A stretch of DNA of 64,000 nt from positions 2,666,001 through 2,730,000 of the forward strand of contig JAWNGF010000001.1 of NCBI GenBank assembly GCA_037039685.1, given 5' to 3'. Each line of letters begins with the position of its first letter. Position 1 is the stretch's first letter. Origin of the DNA: Ceratobasidium sp. AG-K. Its lineage: Eukaryota > Basidiomycota > Agaricomycetes > Cantharellales > Ceratobasidiaceae. A program made the position numbers and the translations under genes. The notes below the pieces were generated by a model. That model did no database searches and was not told the DNA's origin. It was given only the letters and a program-made list of their open reading frames with translations. Below are positions 24,485 through 36,040 of this stretch, piece after piece.

Positions 24485-25458
24485 CTACTCCGGAGGCATC
24501 GCCGCATATTTGCTGAAATCATACTGACGCCAGGGCTCATCCTCGTTCAAGGAGTCAAGTGTGCCCGCTCCATGCCCCGTTCCAATGCCGAACGAGAGAC
24601 TTCCTGCGGGCAATGATTGTGTCTGCTGGAACTGCCGGGGTTGGCGTGGTGCCGGGTCGAGCATTGGAAGAGCCGAAGGCCTAGATCCGAACATGTTTGA
24701 TCCAGCGGAGGAAACCCTCTCCTCGCCGGCCTCGAAAAGCTCCCCGAATGCATCTGAACCTGCTGCGCTCTTTGCGTCGACATCGGGTTCCGAGTCCGAG
24801 TCCGAGTCCTTATTTGCTGTGCGAGGGTGCTTCGAAGGGGATCCGCTCTCTGATGCAGGAGGCACAGGGGCAGCAGAAGGATAGTTGCCCAGCGACGCCA
24901 CTCGTGCGCGAACGCCTCCAACGTGGGGCAGAGGTCGTGAAGGTGCTTCTCCGAAATCGGCGAATCGAGGAATTGCAGTATACGCAGGATTGGATGGCAT
25001 TACATGCGGGGTCGTAGCAACCCTCCTGAAGCCTTCGTTGGGCGATTGGAATATTGATGGTCGTCCCATCCCAAGACCAAGCTGGGCGCGTGCATTGGAA
25101 ACACTAGGAGGGGTAGGCTCGCCGTGCCATCTATTCGTTGCGTATCCCTCTGTCACGCCTTTTCGTGTCGAAATGTCATTCAGTTCTGTCAGTTAGGGGG
25201 TTATATGACGCGAAGGGCGCTCACTTTTACGGATTCGAGCAGGGACTGACTGTAGTTTGATAGATAAGTCCTCTGGTATGTATCTGTAGTAGTGAAGTTG
25301 ACAAAGGTACGAACGAAATCGTTAGGGAATGTTACTAGGATACGGCATGAGGATACGCACGTATTGACTCGTGTAAACGTTCCCCTCTGAAGCTCGGGCG
25401 GTCTAGAGTCACTTGGATTGGGTACGGGAACACTAGAATCCTCATTTACAGACGACAT
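24485..25458 (-). CDS. Uncharacterised Ser/Pro/Asp-rich protein, with a possible frame slip
   Basis: The start is the ATG at 25458 (MSSVNEDSSVPVPNPSDSRP). Exons are 25371-25458, 25225-25283 (YQRTYLSNYSQSLLESVK) and 24485-25185. The last exon is low in complexity, with an acidic KDSDSDSEPDV segment of casein-kinase type and an ending of FSKYAAMPPE. I do not recognise a family. The join between exons 2 and 3 fails by one base: the donor AAA|GTGAGC leaves phase 0 while the next exon needs phase 1. A lost G before GTGAGC would fix it and also give a consensus AG|GTGAGC. The intron itself is short (39 bases). Confidence 0.6.
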
Positions 25459-25781
25459 TACTACAACGTGGCCGGCTTGAACAAGTTGGACTGAGGCGCG
25501 ACATATCACGTGAGACTGTTGATGGATTGCAAATGCGGGCGTTGTGCTGCACTTGCGTTAATCGAGTTAGAGTAGTGGCGTTCAATGCTGGGAAACGGTG
25601 CGCAGTGATCTGATTTGAATCGTAAGTCCGATGAAGCGATACGGGGGAGTGAAATATATTTGCGATACACCCCATATTCGGATCATTATATCAACTGTAC
25701 AGCTCCATGCCACCCCGGATACCGAAGCATCCGACATTCTGCTTCCGGTGACCCACACGACAATCCTCAAGGTATCGACCC

Positions 25782-25844
25782 GTAAGTGTGAACTTATGAT
25801 TGTATGCTCACTGTCTGTATCTGAACGCCTCGTAACGTTTGCAG
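25782..25844 (+). other. Probable 5'-leader intron of RPL35
   Basis: A strong donor (GTAAGTGTG) at 25782 and an acceptor (GTTTGCAG) at 25844 lie just before the RPL35 ATG at 25854. Introns at this place are common in fungal ribosomal protein genes and often raise expression. This rests on splice motifs only. Confidence 0.55.
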
Positions 25845-25853
25845 CACACTAAA

Positions 25854-26404
25854 ATGGCTCAAGGAAAAGTCAAGGCATACGAGCTCCAGTCCAAGTGCGT
25901 ATGAGTTATCCACACGATATACCACTGCTAATGCGATTGGGGTCGCTCTAGGTCCAAGGCGGACTTGACCAAGCAACTCGGTGAGCTCAAGGAGGAGCTT
26001 CTCAAGCTCCGCGTCCAAAAGGTTGCGGGTGGATCTTCGGCCAAGTTGACCAAGATGTGAGTTTGAATGTGTATTACTCTGGGCCTCATATTGATTATAC
26101 TGGACGTGTAGCAACACTGTCCGCAAGTCCATTGCCCGTGTCTTGACCGTCACCAACCAAAAGACACGACAAAACCTCCGCGAGCTCTACAAGAAGAAGA
26201 AGTACCTCCCTCTTGACTTGCGCCCCAAGCAGACTCGTGCCATCCGGAGGAGACTTGGCAAAGTGCGTTCCATTACTCAAAGCCCAATTCAGCACCCCTA
26301 ATAATTTCCTGCGTATGTAACAGACCGATGCCAGGCGAAAGACCGAGAAGCAGAAGAAGAAGGACCTACACTTCCCTATCCGCAAGTACGCAGTCAAGGC
26401 GTAA
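25854..26404 (+). CDS. RPL35: 60S ribosomal protein L35 (uL29)
   Basis: Four exons (25854-25894, 25952-26056, 26112-26262, 26324-26404) give 125 residues, close to the usual 120-125. The protein begins [16 protein letters not shown], has the uL29 helix pair [20 protein letters not shown], then [20 protein letters not shown] and a basic tail [20 protein letters not shown]. uL29 sits near the peptide exit tunnel of the large subunit and helps dock the signal recognition particle and chaperones. Codon use is strongly biased to C/G-ending codons, as expected for a highly expressed gene. It is divergent from the unknown acidic protein, with about 400 bases between the two starts. Confidence 0.97.
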
Positions 26405-26848
26405 GCCGTGGTGATGATGCAGTTAGGGCGGATGCTTTAGGCACGCCTAGGCGGCTGGGTGGGGTGTGGGGGGACGTTGAGTCAGTCCAATATATTTGTA
26501 TGTTTTCCGCATGAGCATTCGTCTATGTCGACTATGTCATCCATGAGCCAGTCCGATTCTTGATTCAACCCATAACATTGAACCTCGACAGCCGAGTTCA
26601 ATGCGCCCGCCACGTCGTCCAAACCACTATATCACGTTCGGCAAATGTGTAGTTCGACAATATGCATAACTGTAGGTTTGTAGAGCATAACACGTAAAGG
26701 ACCACGAGAAAGAAATGTACAAGCGTAAAGATCGCACAATCGCCAGGATCAATAGTTCAACTAGGAGTTCAGTACGGGTAATTCAGTAGTGTAAATTCAA
26801 TCGTAAACGGCGAGCCAAGAATCAGCCAAAGACATCGCAAGGAAATGT
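26405..26848. other. Convergent 3' region between RPL35 and the kinase
   Basis: About 440 bases carrying the two 3' ends. No coding or RNA feature is seen. Confidence 0.45.
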
Positions 26849-29188
26849 TTACCCAAAAACTTTGATTTTCAGCCCTTCGAGCCAGCGGAGATACAACAAT
26901 TCCGCGATTGGGCTTCTCTTCTGGGCATCTAAGCTCTCTGTCGACTTGCTACCAACTTCTTCTGTCTGTTCTGTGACGACAAGTCCTTCAGAGGTCATCT
27001 CTGTTCCACGTTGTATGCGCTTGTGAGGGAACATTCCCTTTCTTGTCGAGATGTGCTGCCTAAGCGCGTTGTTCCTGGAACAAAAATTAGATGATTAGGG
27101 AAATGGATACGTCCCACCGCCACGTACTCGTTGATACCCGAGAGCATGTCTATTACGACATTGTACGCTAGCTCTGGGTTGGCAGTCCTGAGATCCGCAA
27201 AGCCACGCGCGAGCATGCTCATGCTTTCAATCTCGTGCGCATCCATATCGTCGCGTATATGCTAGGACGGATCAGCTTAACACTCAAGGCTCTTTAGGCT
27301 GAACACGCACCGATTGCAAGACCGGCAGCACAACCTCATTAACCAATGCTTTCCCAGCCTTGGCGCTTTCGCTTATACTAGCTGCGCGTTTCCGGGCAGC
27401 TTTAGCATCACCGTTAGATATAACGCTTTCGGATAAGCCGTTCTCGCCGTCGGCACTATCACCAGACCCTCGGCTCCGCATGCTGCCCACGTATTCATGA
27501 GAAAGGCGAAGGGACCCGGCAGCATCGACACGTTTAACGGGCCGCATCGTACTCATCCTGGGACAGACATTAATAACTCAGACTTGTGACGGAACTACTA
27601 CCTACCCATCACCAACGTCGCCCTCCCGGACCACCGTGCCATTGATATCGTTTCGGGCAGCATAGCTAGAACGTTTTTGTCGAGGGGAAGTAGGGGAGAT
27701 GGGTGACGATTGACCGTCTCTTGATGATTCAGGAACGGCGCTCCGAGACGCCAAGGGAGAACTAGGAGGTGAGGCTGCAGGTGTCTGAAATTACGAAAAC
27801 GTAGTATCGTGTAAGCGCCTTGGACAATGCAGCAGCAAGCCGGCAAAAGCCAAAATAGTACTTGGCGCATGCGGACCGCAGCAAGAGGACGTACCTTTAC
27901 AGGTTCAGCTTCGTCTGTTTGCTGAGGTTGCGACTCATTTTCAAGTGCTGATCCACAAACTGCATCCGCAGTGCTATAAGTATCGTACTTTTCAGGTCGC
28001 GCCTCGTGTCCCTCTCCGTCCTCCTCATAAAGAATATCCCGAACACTTCCGTAGCCACTACCCGGGACAGTGCTCCGCACGCTATCGAACACCCATTCAC
28101 TGCGCATAGTGCCCGCAGGACCGCTCGCATACGAGTCATAAATCGATTGACGGATAGTGGGCTGGTTATTCGCCTGGGCTGCACGTGGCTGGGCATGAGC
28201 ACGAAACTCTTCGTATCTCTCAATGAGTTCCGTCAAGGAGGTCGTCCCACGGCGAGCGCCTTTGATAAACCGGTGCTGCAATAACTCCTTCGCCGTCGGT
28301 CGCTGTGAGACGGTGAGTCGGTCGTCCATCAGCGGTCGCGAAGTACTCACGAGTTTAGTGTCTTTGGTTAGACACAAAGACACGAATTCCTTGAACGCAG
28401 AACTGAAGTTTCCCTCAAGTGTAGGAGGCTTGGCTTTGGGAATGAGGAACAGGACGCGCATTGGATGATACTCGGCCAATGGGGGTTCACCCAACGCCAT
28501 TTCAATCGCTGTTATACCGAGCGACCAGATGTCCGCTTTAGCGTCGTACCCGGCCTGCCTGATGACCTCTGGGGCCATCCAGAATGGGGTTCCGACAAAG
28601 GTGTGTCTCAACGTAGTACTCAGCTGAGCGGCAACACCAAAGTCCGCTATGGACCCTCAGTACGCGTACCGAATGCGAGCTCGAGTAAGTGAACTTACCC
28701 AACTTGACTTTACCAGACGCAGATAACAGGATGTTGGCCGCTTTGATGTCTCGGTGAATCTTCCCTTCGGTGTGCAAATAGTCGACGCCAAGGAGCAGCT
28801 CCCGAAGCAAGACCGCGATCTGCGCCTCGGGAAAGACCCCTGGTTTGAGAAGATCAAGGCACGAACCCCCTGCAAGGTACTCCATGATGATCCAGAGCTT
28901 GTAGCCCTTTACGAACGACCCATAGTAGCGGGTGACATAATCCGAGTCGCATTGTGCGAGGTGCGCGATTTCTTGCTGAATCTCTGAGATGTCATCGTCG
29001 GTGTCTTCCAAGTCGATTTGCTTGATGGCAACAATATGGCCCGTCTTGTCTGTACTATTCGGACAAAGACTTAGTAGCCAGTTTGCTAATTACTTCGAGT
29101 ACTTACGCCTTGTATACCGTGCCAAAACTCCCGGTACCAAGCTTTTCCAACAAGGTATACTGGGACGAAGGGTCTGAAGAGGGAACCA
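26849..29188 (-). CDS. STE20-family (MST/GCK-like) Ser/Thr protein kinase
   Basis: The start is the ATG at 29188 ([20 protein letters not shown]). The kinase domain is N-terminal. It has the glycine loop [22 protein letters not shown] with the lysine, [31 protein letters not shown] and the STE20 signature [13 protein letters not shown]. This places it with the MST/SPS1/Sid1 group, which phosphorylates downstream kinases in septation and polarity pathways. A Ser-rich linker follows, then a conserved tail ([20 protein letters not shown]) and an ending of [12 protein letters not shown]. At least five introns are present, including one between KVKLG and the DFG. All catalytic residues are intact, so an active kinase is expected. 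Confidence 0.9.
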
Positions 29189-30022
29189 TTGGTCGTCGAT
29201 GATCAGGGAGGGGAGAGCGGACGAGTGGTGATATGGGTGACGCGGGCGATGAAGTAGCTGGAGACTTGGGCGGCTGCCTCCGCGATCAGCACTCATACGT
29301 AAAAGGGACACGCATTCATACCATTTTATTTCAGATTTCCCGCAGGTTTCTCCTCAACAATTCCCAGTGGCCCTCAGAAAGCGATGGCAGTCAACACGAG
29401 CGCTACCTGTCATCAAAAGCGTGTGGGGAGAGATATCCGAATGCAGAAGGTGACTCAGCGCCCAATACATCATATGAATCGACTGGGCCTACCTCAGAAC
29501 AATACGATTCCGTGCTCAAATCTCCGCAATAAAAGACCTGCCCTTTGGTCTGGACAAAAACAAACCAACGCGGGTTACGGGCCAGCTCGAGACAGGGGCC
29601 AAATCTGCCTCATTGCGACCGCGCGTCATCCAGGGTCGCGATCCTCAGGGCTCACTCACGTGATGGATCGGCATGACTTCGTCCCAATCAAAGTGTATCT
29701 GGCAGATCTGTGGTTTGCAAGTCTAGTTTGCGCACAATAATGCTGTTATCGAGAGTATATGCTGCATAATAAAGGATGTTTGGACATATGTTGCGCCTTT
29801 CTAGGTTGGATTCACTCTTCACGGCTCTGGATCAGATATAGTTAATGGATGCAGCCAGAAACCGATATATTAGCGCGGACAAATTCGGTAGTAATTAATT
29901 GTGATTACTGAGGAGCAGATATTTATGGGAAGAGAGCAAAGTTACGACAGAAAAGTGAGCAGGTCGGATAGGGATGGCTCAAATCTGGGGGATATATCCA
30001 ATGCAAAGTGCGGATACCCAAC
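29189..30022. other. Intergenic region between the kinase and tRNA-Gln
   Basis: About 830 bases. The left part should be the kinase leader and promoter. A 99-codon plus-strand frame at 29233-29532 shows no family resemblance and is not called. AT content rises toward 29760-29960. Confidence 0.4.
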
Positions 30023-30109
30023 GGCTCTATAGTGTAGTGGTTATCACTTCGGATTCTGATGAATCAACATCATCTTCCGGCAACCCCGGTTCGAGTCCGG
30101 GTAGGGCCT
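30023..30109 (+). tRNA. tRNA-Gln (anticodon CTG) with a 15-base intron
   Basis: The acceptor arm GGCTCTA pairs with TAGGGCC (one G-T). The D arm is GTG...CAC. The anticodon stem TCGGA/TCCGG closes the loop TT-CTG-A, and the T arm is CCCGG-TTCGAGT-CCGGG. The anticodon CTG is at 30056-30058. The intron 30060-30074 sits in the standard place, one base after the anticodon. The A box (TAGTGTAGTGG) and B box (GGTTCGAGTCC) are intact. It should be charged with glutamine and read CAG. Confidence 0.93.
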
Positions 30110-30114
30110 ACTTC

Positions 30115-30118
30115 TTTT
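30115..30118 (+). terminator. Pol III T4 terminator of tRNA-Gln
   Basis: A run of four T six bases after the tRNA end, the minimal Pol III stop signal. It lies only 40 bases before the next ATG. Confidence 0.6.
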
Positions 30119-30157
30119 GCCAATCACCGCCCACTCGTTCTCGTCCACCACAAGAGA

Positions 30158-31742
30158 ATGCAGCGATTTCTCTCAGCTCACTTTTGCCGCGGAGGGACAA
30201 GGTCCGTTCTCCTACATCTGCTTTGTTTCGTTTAACTCAATCATCGCCGAAGCAAGGGGCTGTTCTTGCAAGATCATGCCTTTGCTGCCGTATCCCAAGC
30301 AACTCGTAACAGGATAATTCTGGCAGCTATGGGTAATCCCTCGTAAGACCATTTCGAATAGTACACTGAAGGGTGTTGGCAGGAAGTCCTGATCCCGATG
30401 GCCGTCAAATAGATGGGTTAGCATGAGTCCTCTTATATTGTAATCCGCACTTTCTTACATGCGCCCAGAATGGGAGGAGGCATCTCGTCCCTATCCAAAG
30501 CGGCCATACTACATGCTCCAGGAGCATCACACCCTCCGCCAGATTCGCCCAATGCATTCCCAGGCGTTTCATGGGCGAATGACCTTGACAGGTCCCAGCA
30601 CGGGAAGACAGGCTGGGATGTAGTCTACCGATTCTGCCAGGCAAGTTCGACGTACATTTATCTTGATTTACGCCGACAGCTTATGCCCGCGATTAGGTTG
30701 GTGTCAGAGAACCCGAGCTTGATTGGGGATCTACCTGTGGAAATCTAGTTTCCGCAGCTGCCATGGTATACACAACTCTCGCTCGCTCAGACCGTCCACT
30801 TAACTCATGCTAGACAGCAATCAACTGGAGCATCATTCGCAACGAATCTCTCGCTAATGAGTTGGCTCAAGCAGGACCTACAGCACAAACCACGCTCCCC
30901 CTACGCATACTCGCCGCCAACAGCGGGCTAGTTGTCACAGCCCATGTCCCAGTCATGCTCGATCCCTCATCCTCTCAGAAACTTGTACCCGTGACGGGCG
31001 GCGACGCAGTCATCTCTGGAGTACCAGGCACCGGAGCACCAATCACCATCGAGACACCTATTCCAACCGCCCCACTGCGCACTGGAAATGCTCGGGATGT
31101 TATTACGGTTGATGAGGGTGAGGTACGTCTACTCACTGTAACTACCACTCCCTTGTATGCGACTCACTAGCCATCAAGGTTGAATGCTCAATCATCGATA
31201 CGGGTCTCCCCGGCATCTTTGTCTCTGCAGATCAGCTTCTCAGACTTGCCAACTCGACGCATACGATATCGTCTAATCCCGTAACTCTAGATAACGACCC
31301 TCAGCTCATGGCCCTCATCGAGCGTGTACGTGCTGCCGGAGCCGCCTATGCCAACATACCTCTCTCAAGTGCAGCACCTAAAGTGTGCCTCATAGGTCCT
31401 GCCGACTCGAAAGGAGACTTGACGATTCGAGCCGTAAGCGTCGGGAACATTCACCGAACTGTGCCTGCAACGACGCTCTCGGCATTGGCATCTGCCGCAG
31501 CTATTCCAGGAACACTTGTTCAGAGCACATCAAGATCCTCGGCCCATGCAAAGGCTCCGGCTGTAGGCGATGTTGTCTCGCTGACCGTTGCTCACCCGGC
31601 CGGAACGGGGACGGCGAGTGTCAAGATTGGGAATGTCGACGGTGTGGTTAGACCAGAGGCGATTGTGTACACCCGAACGGCGAGGCTGCTATTCGCTGGG
31701 AGCGTCGCCATACCGGAATCTGTTTTCGCACAATCAGACTAG
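30158..31742 (+). CDS. PrpF-family isomerase (methylitaconate/aconitate isomerase-like)
   Basis: Seven exons (30158-30201, 30253-30332, 30383-30416, 30469-30640, 30697-30765, 30814-31122, 31179-31742) give 423 residues. Family marks are FCRGGTSKGLFLQ at the N-terminus, GSPDPDGRQIDGMGGG, then REPELDWGSTCGNLVSAAAM with the conserved Cys, and TAPLRTGNARDVITVDEGEV in the middle. PrpF proteins move a double bond in substrates such as 2-methylaconitate and assist the methylcitrate route of propionate use; many fungal homologues are untested. Intron 4 (30641-30696) is GC-AG with donor GCAAGT. The start codon lies 48 bases after tRNA-Gln, so the mRNA leader must be very short or overlap the tRNA gene. 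No targeting signal is clear. Confidence 0.88.
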
Positions 31743-31974
31743 CTCGTGTCGTGTTTCAAAAGAAATCGCATTGTATAAAATCACCGGGATATCTAATATA
31801 GATAAAGTACAGTTCCCAAAATAAAGAGAAAAGGGGAGTGAGTTTAATGACCAGTGGGGGAACCAAGCCGCAAAACATATAAAATAGTGCGAGAACCGAT
31901 TGTCGAGGGATGGAGCTTGAGCCAGTGAGAATGTATACAGCAGAAATAAATTGTCGATTCATCGTAAGGGGCAT

Positions 31975-32445
31975 CTAATTCTTCGTGATATTGCGTGAAC
32001 CCGAGGGAAAGGCATGTGGGGCTATAGGCTTCGAGTCGTTCGCCCGGGGAAGTCGAGAAACAGGAGGATGGGTAGATTTCGTAGGTCGCGATGTAGATGG
32101 CTGCGCAGCTTGCCGAGAGGGGCGTTCTCGCTTGGAAGCCAGGGGTCGAGCGCGGCCGAGCAGTGGTTTGGGAGCCACGCGTAAAGGTCGTGGTTTCGCA
32201 TCAGACGTGACCTCTTCGATAAGACGCTTGGCCGGGAGTGTGACCGATGGACCAGTCACACGAGTTCTCGCCGGCGTCGGCTTGCGGCTGGGACCAACAA
32301 CCGCAACCGACTCACCGTCCCCACCAACGCGCCGCCGTTTCCTCGGACTCTCTTCACTATCCTCCCCATCTCCAGCGTCCCCGTGATCCTCAACCTCGTC
32401 CTCTCGATCCTCTTTCGTAACATTTTTATCCTTTTCAGCTGCCAT
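31975..32445 (-). CDS. Small basic protein, uncharacterised (or trailer of the HVA22 gene)
   Basis: The likely start is the ATG at 32445 (MAAEKDKNVTKEDREDEVED), giving about 156 residues. The protein is charged, with a nuclear-signal-like ESPRKRRRVGGDGE and a basic Pro/Arg-rich second half. The same frame stays open upstream to 32511 but without an ATG. It sits right behind the HVA22-like gene on the same strand, whose stop codon at 32523-32525 is directly followed by another ATG (TAAATGG). It could be an independent gene, a readthrough or alternatively spliced tail, or chance. No family is recognised. Confidence 0.45.
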   Translation of the reverse strand: MAAEKDKNVTKEDREDEVEDHGDAGDGEDSEESPRKRRRVGGDGESVAVVGPSRKPTPARTRVTGPSVTLPAKRLIEEVTSDAKPRPLRVAPKPLLGRARPLASKRERPSRQAAQPSTSRPTKSTHPPVSRLPRANDSKPIAPHAFPSGSRNITKN

Positions 32446-32522
32446 CTTCCGTTCTACCTCAACTCCCCTCAAGGCGCGTTCCCTCACTCGGCCGCGCGTT
32501 CGCGCCCCCACCGCGCGACCAT

Positions 32523-34699
32523 TTAGTTTTCCTCCGTATCGGTACCGGTGCGCTTGGACTTGGCCTTGGTGCGCGACCGAGTAGGCGGAGCATCTCCAGT
32601 CAGCTTCTTGGTCTTGGCCGATCGCTGGTACTGCGAATCGGAGACCTTGCGGCGTTGTCTGTCAAGTGCGGTCTGCCTCTCGGCTTCCTTTTGCTCGATT
32701 GCGCGACGCTCCTCCTCAGCCAGACGCTCGGCCTCGGCAGCCGCGTTGTCCTCCTTCGGCTCCCAAGCCTGGGCACGCAGCTCACGCGTCGATCGCTGTC
32801 GGCGAGGAACACCCAGTCCCATTCCAGTGGTCGTGGTCGGGGGATGACTGGGTGTTGTGCTTTGAGGGCGGGTGGGGCCGGTCGTCGGTGGACGGTTGTC
32901 GGCGGCGGAAGGTGGGCGGTACCCGGGTTGAGGCCGTGCAAACACATTTGATATGCTTTGAGAGGGCGTAAGGGAGGGTGCGATGGAAGGCACAGGGAAC
33001 GAAGGAGCCACCGAGGGTACAGGGAACGAAGGGGCGATGCTCGGGGATACAACCGACGGTGTAGGAACATATGACGGAGTAGCAGCCTGATAGGAGTATC
33101 CGGCAGGGCCTTGCTGTCGCTTAGGCTTGACATCGACAGGAATGGCGGAACGTTGTCGCCAGTTTTGGATCAAGTCGTTGCTATTGCCTCGTGGCGATTC
33201 ATATCCATCTTCAGCGGGAACATAAGGACGCGTGGGAGGACCGGGAGGACCAGGACGCCCACGAACATAGGGGCTACCAAATGGCACTTGGGGCGGTGAA
33301 GCTGGAATCGGCTGAGGAGAGGTGAGCCCATAGCCAGAAGGAGGCGGCGATACATAAGATGCAGCCGCATCGGGGATAATAGCCTTGGCTTCCTTTGGTT
33401 TGTCCGCAAAGGTCATGCCACGCTCGCCCTGGAGGAACTCTGACGCTCGGGGGTTTGGTCGGTCGGCATAGTTGTCCACCGGTTGCTGGGCCGGGCGCAG
33501 ATTGATGCGACTAGCCCGTGTACGAGGCTGTAGGTACGAGGGTACTGCGGGAGCTGCCGGTACTGAGACCGGAGGTTGGGCAGGGGATGCAAGGGCAAAG
33601 GCCGGAATGTTCGGATCGGGCGCTAGATCTCCTGCCCCATTAAGAATGTCTTGACTGTTATTGGGAGAGAACGCGAAAGATGTCTCTGCCTCGGAATCTG
33701 GGCGATAGGAGGCAGATGTGGCCATAGAGATGTCATAGGGTTGGCGGTCGATAACTGACATGCGCCGGCCAACAAAAGGCCGCGAGCCGGGACTGGGTTC
33801 CCGACGGACACGGGAAGTACCGCGAGGCGAGCTGAAAACGGGGGGATAATCGCGCCCCCTCGAAATGGGCACATCGACAGGTACGCCGTAGGGTGGCGGA
33901 TCATCGCGCAGCGGATTCTTGTAGACAATGTCTTCTTCGTCCGAATCAGACTGGTTAAGTGTACCTCGTGTCTTGGGGACGAAGCGCTGAAGAGGATCTG
34001 GCTCCTGCTCCTTCGCCTTCGTGGCATCCGCTGACTCGCTCGGTGTATTTGGTTCATTCAGGGATTCATCAGCGTCAGAAGCCGACACAGCATGATTCCC
34101 TGGTCGAGGCAACGATGCAGACCCTCGGGAAAACGTTTTCTGCAAAAAATTCCAGGCATGGCGTGTGACCAATCGAATCCAGACCAATGGCGACGAAAAG
34201 AGCAGCACTGCGAGGTCGGCAGCCGATACAAAGATGTCGACGCATGCATCCAGCGGCACGTAATACGGCTTAATGAGTGGTCGAATGACGTGCAGAAGAA
34301 TGGGCTCGGCCATCTATAAGCGATATCAGATGGGGGTAAGAAAGACGTAAAGAGAAACGTACCGCTGAACGACCGGCGATGAGGAACAGGATGAGGAACA
34401 TCTTGATCTCAGAGTAGAACGGGGTGAGAACAGAAATCGTGCGGTCTGCGATTGCCTCGGCGGTTGACCAGCAAGACTATAATAGTGTTAGCATTAGGTA
34501 TACACATATTAATATGACCTACCCAGACAATCCAGCACGCTAGCATCCCTTTGAGCTCGCGTTTTCTCGCGGCTTTGGCCTTGGACAGCGGGTCAACACC
34601 ATGTTTAGACTTGCGGGATGGTTTGGGAGGCTTAAGCGCCTTGTAGGTAGTATAGACGTTCTGGAAGAGCAAATACGAGTTGAGCACAAGCGTAAGCAT
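32523..34699 (-). CDS. TB2/DP1/HVA22-family membrane protein (Yop1/REEP-like) with long tail
   Basis: The start is the ATG at 34699, beginning with a hydrophobic MLTLVLNSYLLFQNVYTTYK. Exons to about 34.36 kb encode the TB2/DP1/HVA22 core: KGMLACWIVWSCWSTAEAIA, then ISVLTPFYSEIKMFLILFLI, followed by PILLHVIRPLIKPYYVP. Such proteins wedge into the endoplasmic reticulum membrane and shape tubules. A single long exon (about 34.31-32.52 kb) adds a disordered Pro/Ser-rich tail of nearly 600 residues, ending in a Lys/Arg-rich stretch (TRSRTKAKSKRTGTDTEEN). Yeast Yop1 lacks such a tail; long tails are seen in other basidiomycete members. Repeated SVAPSFPVPS-like units occur near 32980-33040. Confidence 0.85.
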
Positions 34700-34883
34700 G
34701 GCGAGGGACGCTAGCTCATAACCCAGGGGGAGAAGAGAAATTCAATGCCAGGTCAACAACATAGACTTGAGCAAGCGCCGACACGTGTCACGGGATTCCA
34801 CGGATCGATCACGTGTACGTTCCACAATCACGCTGTGTGGCGTCATCAGGGTCTGTCAGGGTTCTCAGTCACTCACAACCACA

Positions 34884-35795
34884 ATGCTCTTTGCCGCACT
34901 CGTGTTTCCACTTCTTGCCAGAGCTGCAGTCTTGCCAGAAATAATATCTCAGAACGATGCCGTCAGAATGGTACAAGATGTGAATGTTCCGGTAAGTTTT
35001 TTATGATTAGCTTTGGTGCTCTGCCCATTTCATTCCAGGTCACACTGGGTGTAATGAGCCGGTGTCCAGATGCTATAACATGCGAGACCGTGTTCGACAA
35101 GGTCCTGGAGCGCGTGGGTAACAAGGTGGACATCTCGCTGAGTTTTCTTGGAACGTACGTACATACGGCCTGCCCCACAATGTTACTCCCTGACTGTATA
35201 CTTCAGTGTTAACGCTTCGGAGCCTCTATATGGGGTCAGTTGCATGCATGGCGAATTCGAGTGTGCCGGAAATATACACGAACTCTGCGCCATTGCCCAT
35301 ACCTCTTCTCACAATGAATGGTGGCCATTCTTGCGATGTCTTAATTATCAGGGCCGCAATCAGATCGGACTTGAAGATGTCGGTCGCAAGTGTGCACGCA
35401 TCGTGGGCCTGGACTGGGAGCAGAGCGGCATCGGTGCTTGCGTGAGTGGCGAGGAAGGCAAGCGTTTGCTGCGTGAAAGTGTGGAGTATTCGAAACAAAA
35501 CAGTATAACGTGAGCACGGTTTCAATTACGCACGCATTTCGGCCCGCCCTTATGCCTATTCAGTAAAAGTTGCACAGTAATTATCAATGGCAGAGTCCGT
35601 TGTATTCGTGATGGCACGTGGAAAGAGTGCGATGTAAGCTCGAGTTCCTCGTCTCCTAGACGGATCTGAAATTCCTGCACCACTCTATAGGACGGACACG
35701 CCCCAGCCGACTTCGTGCGCCGAATTAACAGTGAATACGATAAACTAAACTCAAAAAAGCATCACCGCTCCAACCTTACCGCGATTGCTCTATAA
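34884..35795 (+). CDS. GILT-like (gamma-interferon-inducible thiol reductase) family protein
   Basis: Five exons (34884-34991, 35039-35154, 35207-35509, 35564-35633, 35691-35795) give 233 residues. A signal peptide (MLFAALVFPLLARAAVLPE) is followed by the GILT fold: VTLGVMSRCPDAITCETVFD, SLSFLGTVNASEP, then CMHGEFECAGNIHELCA and the NYQGRNQIG region. Animal GILT reduces disulphides in lysosomes using a CxxC pair. Here the corresponding pair is CPDAITC (five residues between), so classic thiol reductase activity is doubtful. The late exons carry a further conserved part (KSCTVIINGRVRC and GTWKEC). A secreted or vacuolar protein is likely. Confidence 0.85.
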
Positions 35796-36040
35796 CGATA
35801 ACGCTATTCCTCGCCTCGCGAGTCAACCTTGTCTCACGTAATCACGCAATTGTCAATAGATGCTTTCGATCCCACATTTGAACCTGGATCTTCTCCCTTC
35901 TTCGTTTGTCACACAATAGTAGCTATCGTCTGCTGCTCCTTAAATACCGCCTGACCATTGAGCTGAGCTCTGCTTTTCTCCTCCATACCATCCGCCAACC
36001 AGGCCCCACCTCGATCAACGCTACTTACTTGATCAACACC

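Noticed and set aside
29233..29532. Plus-strand 99-codon frame upstream of the kinase
   Set aside because: No domain, weak coding character and a position in the kinase leader and promoter.
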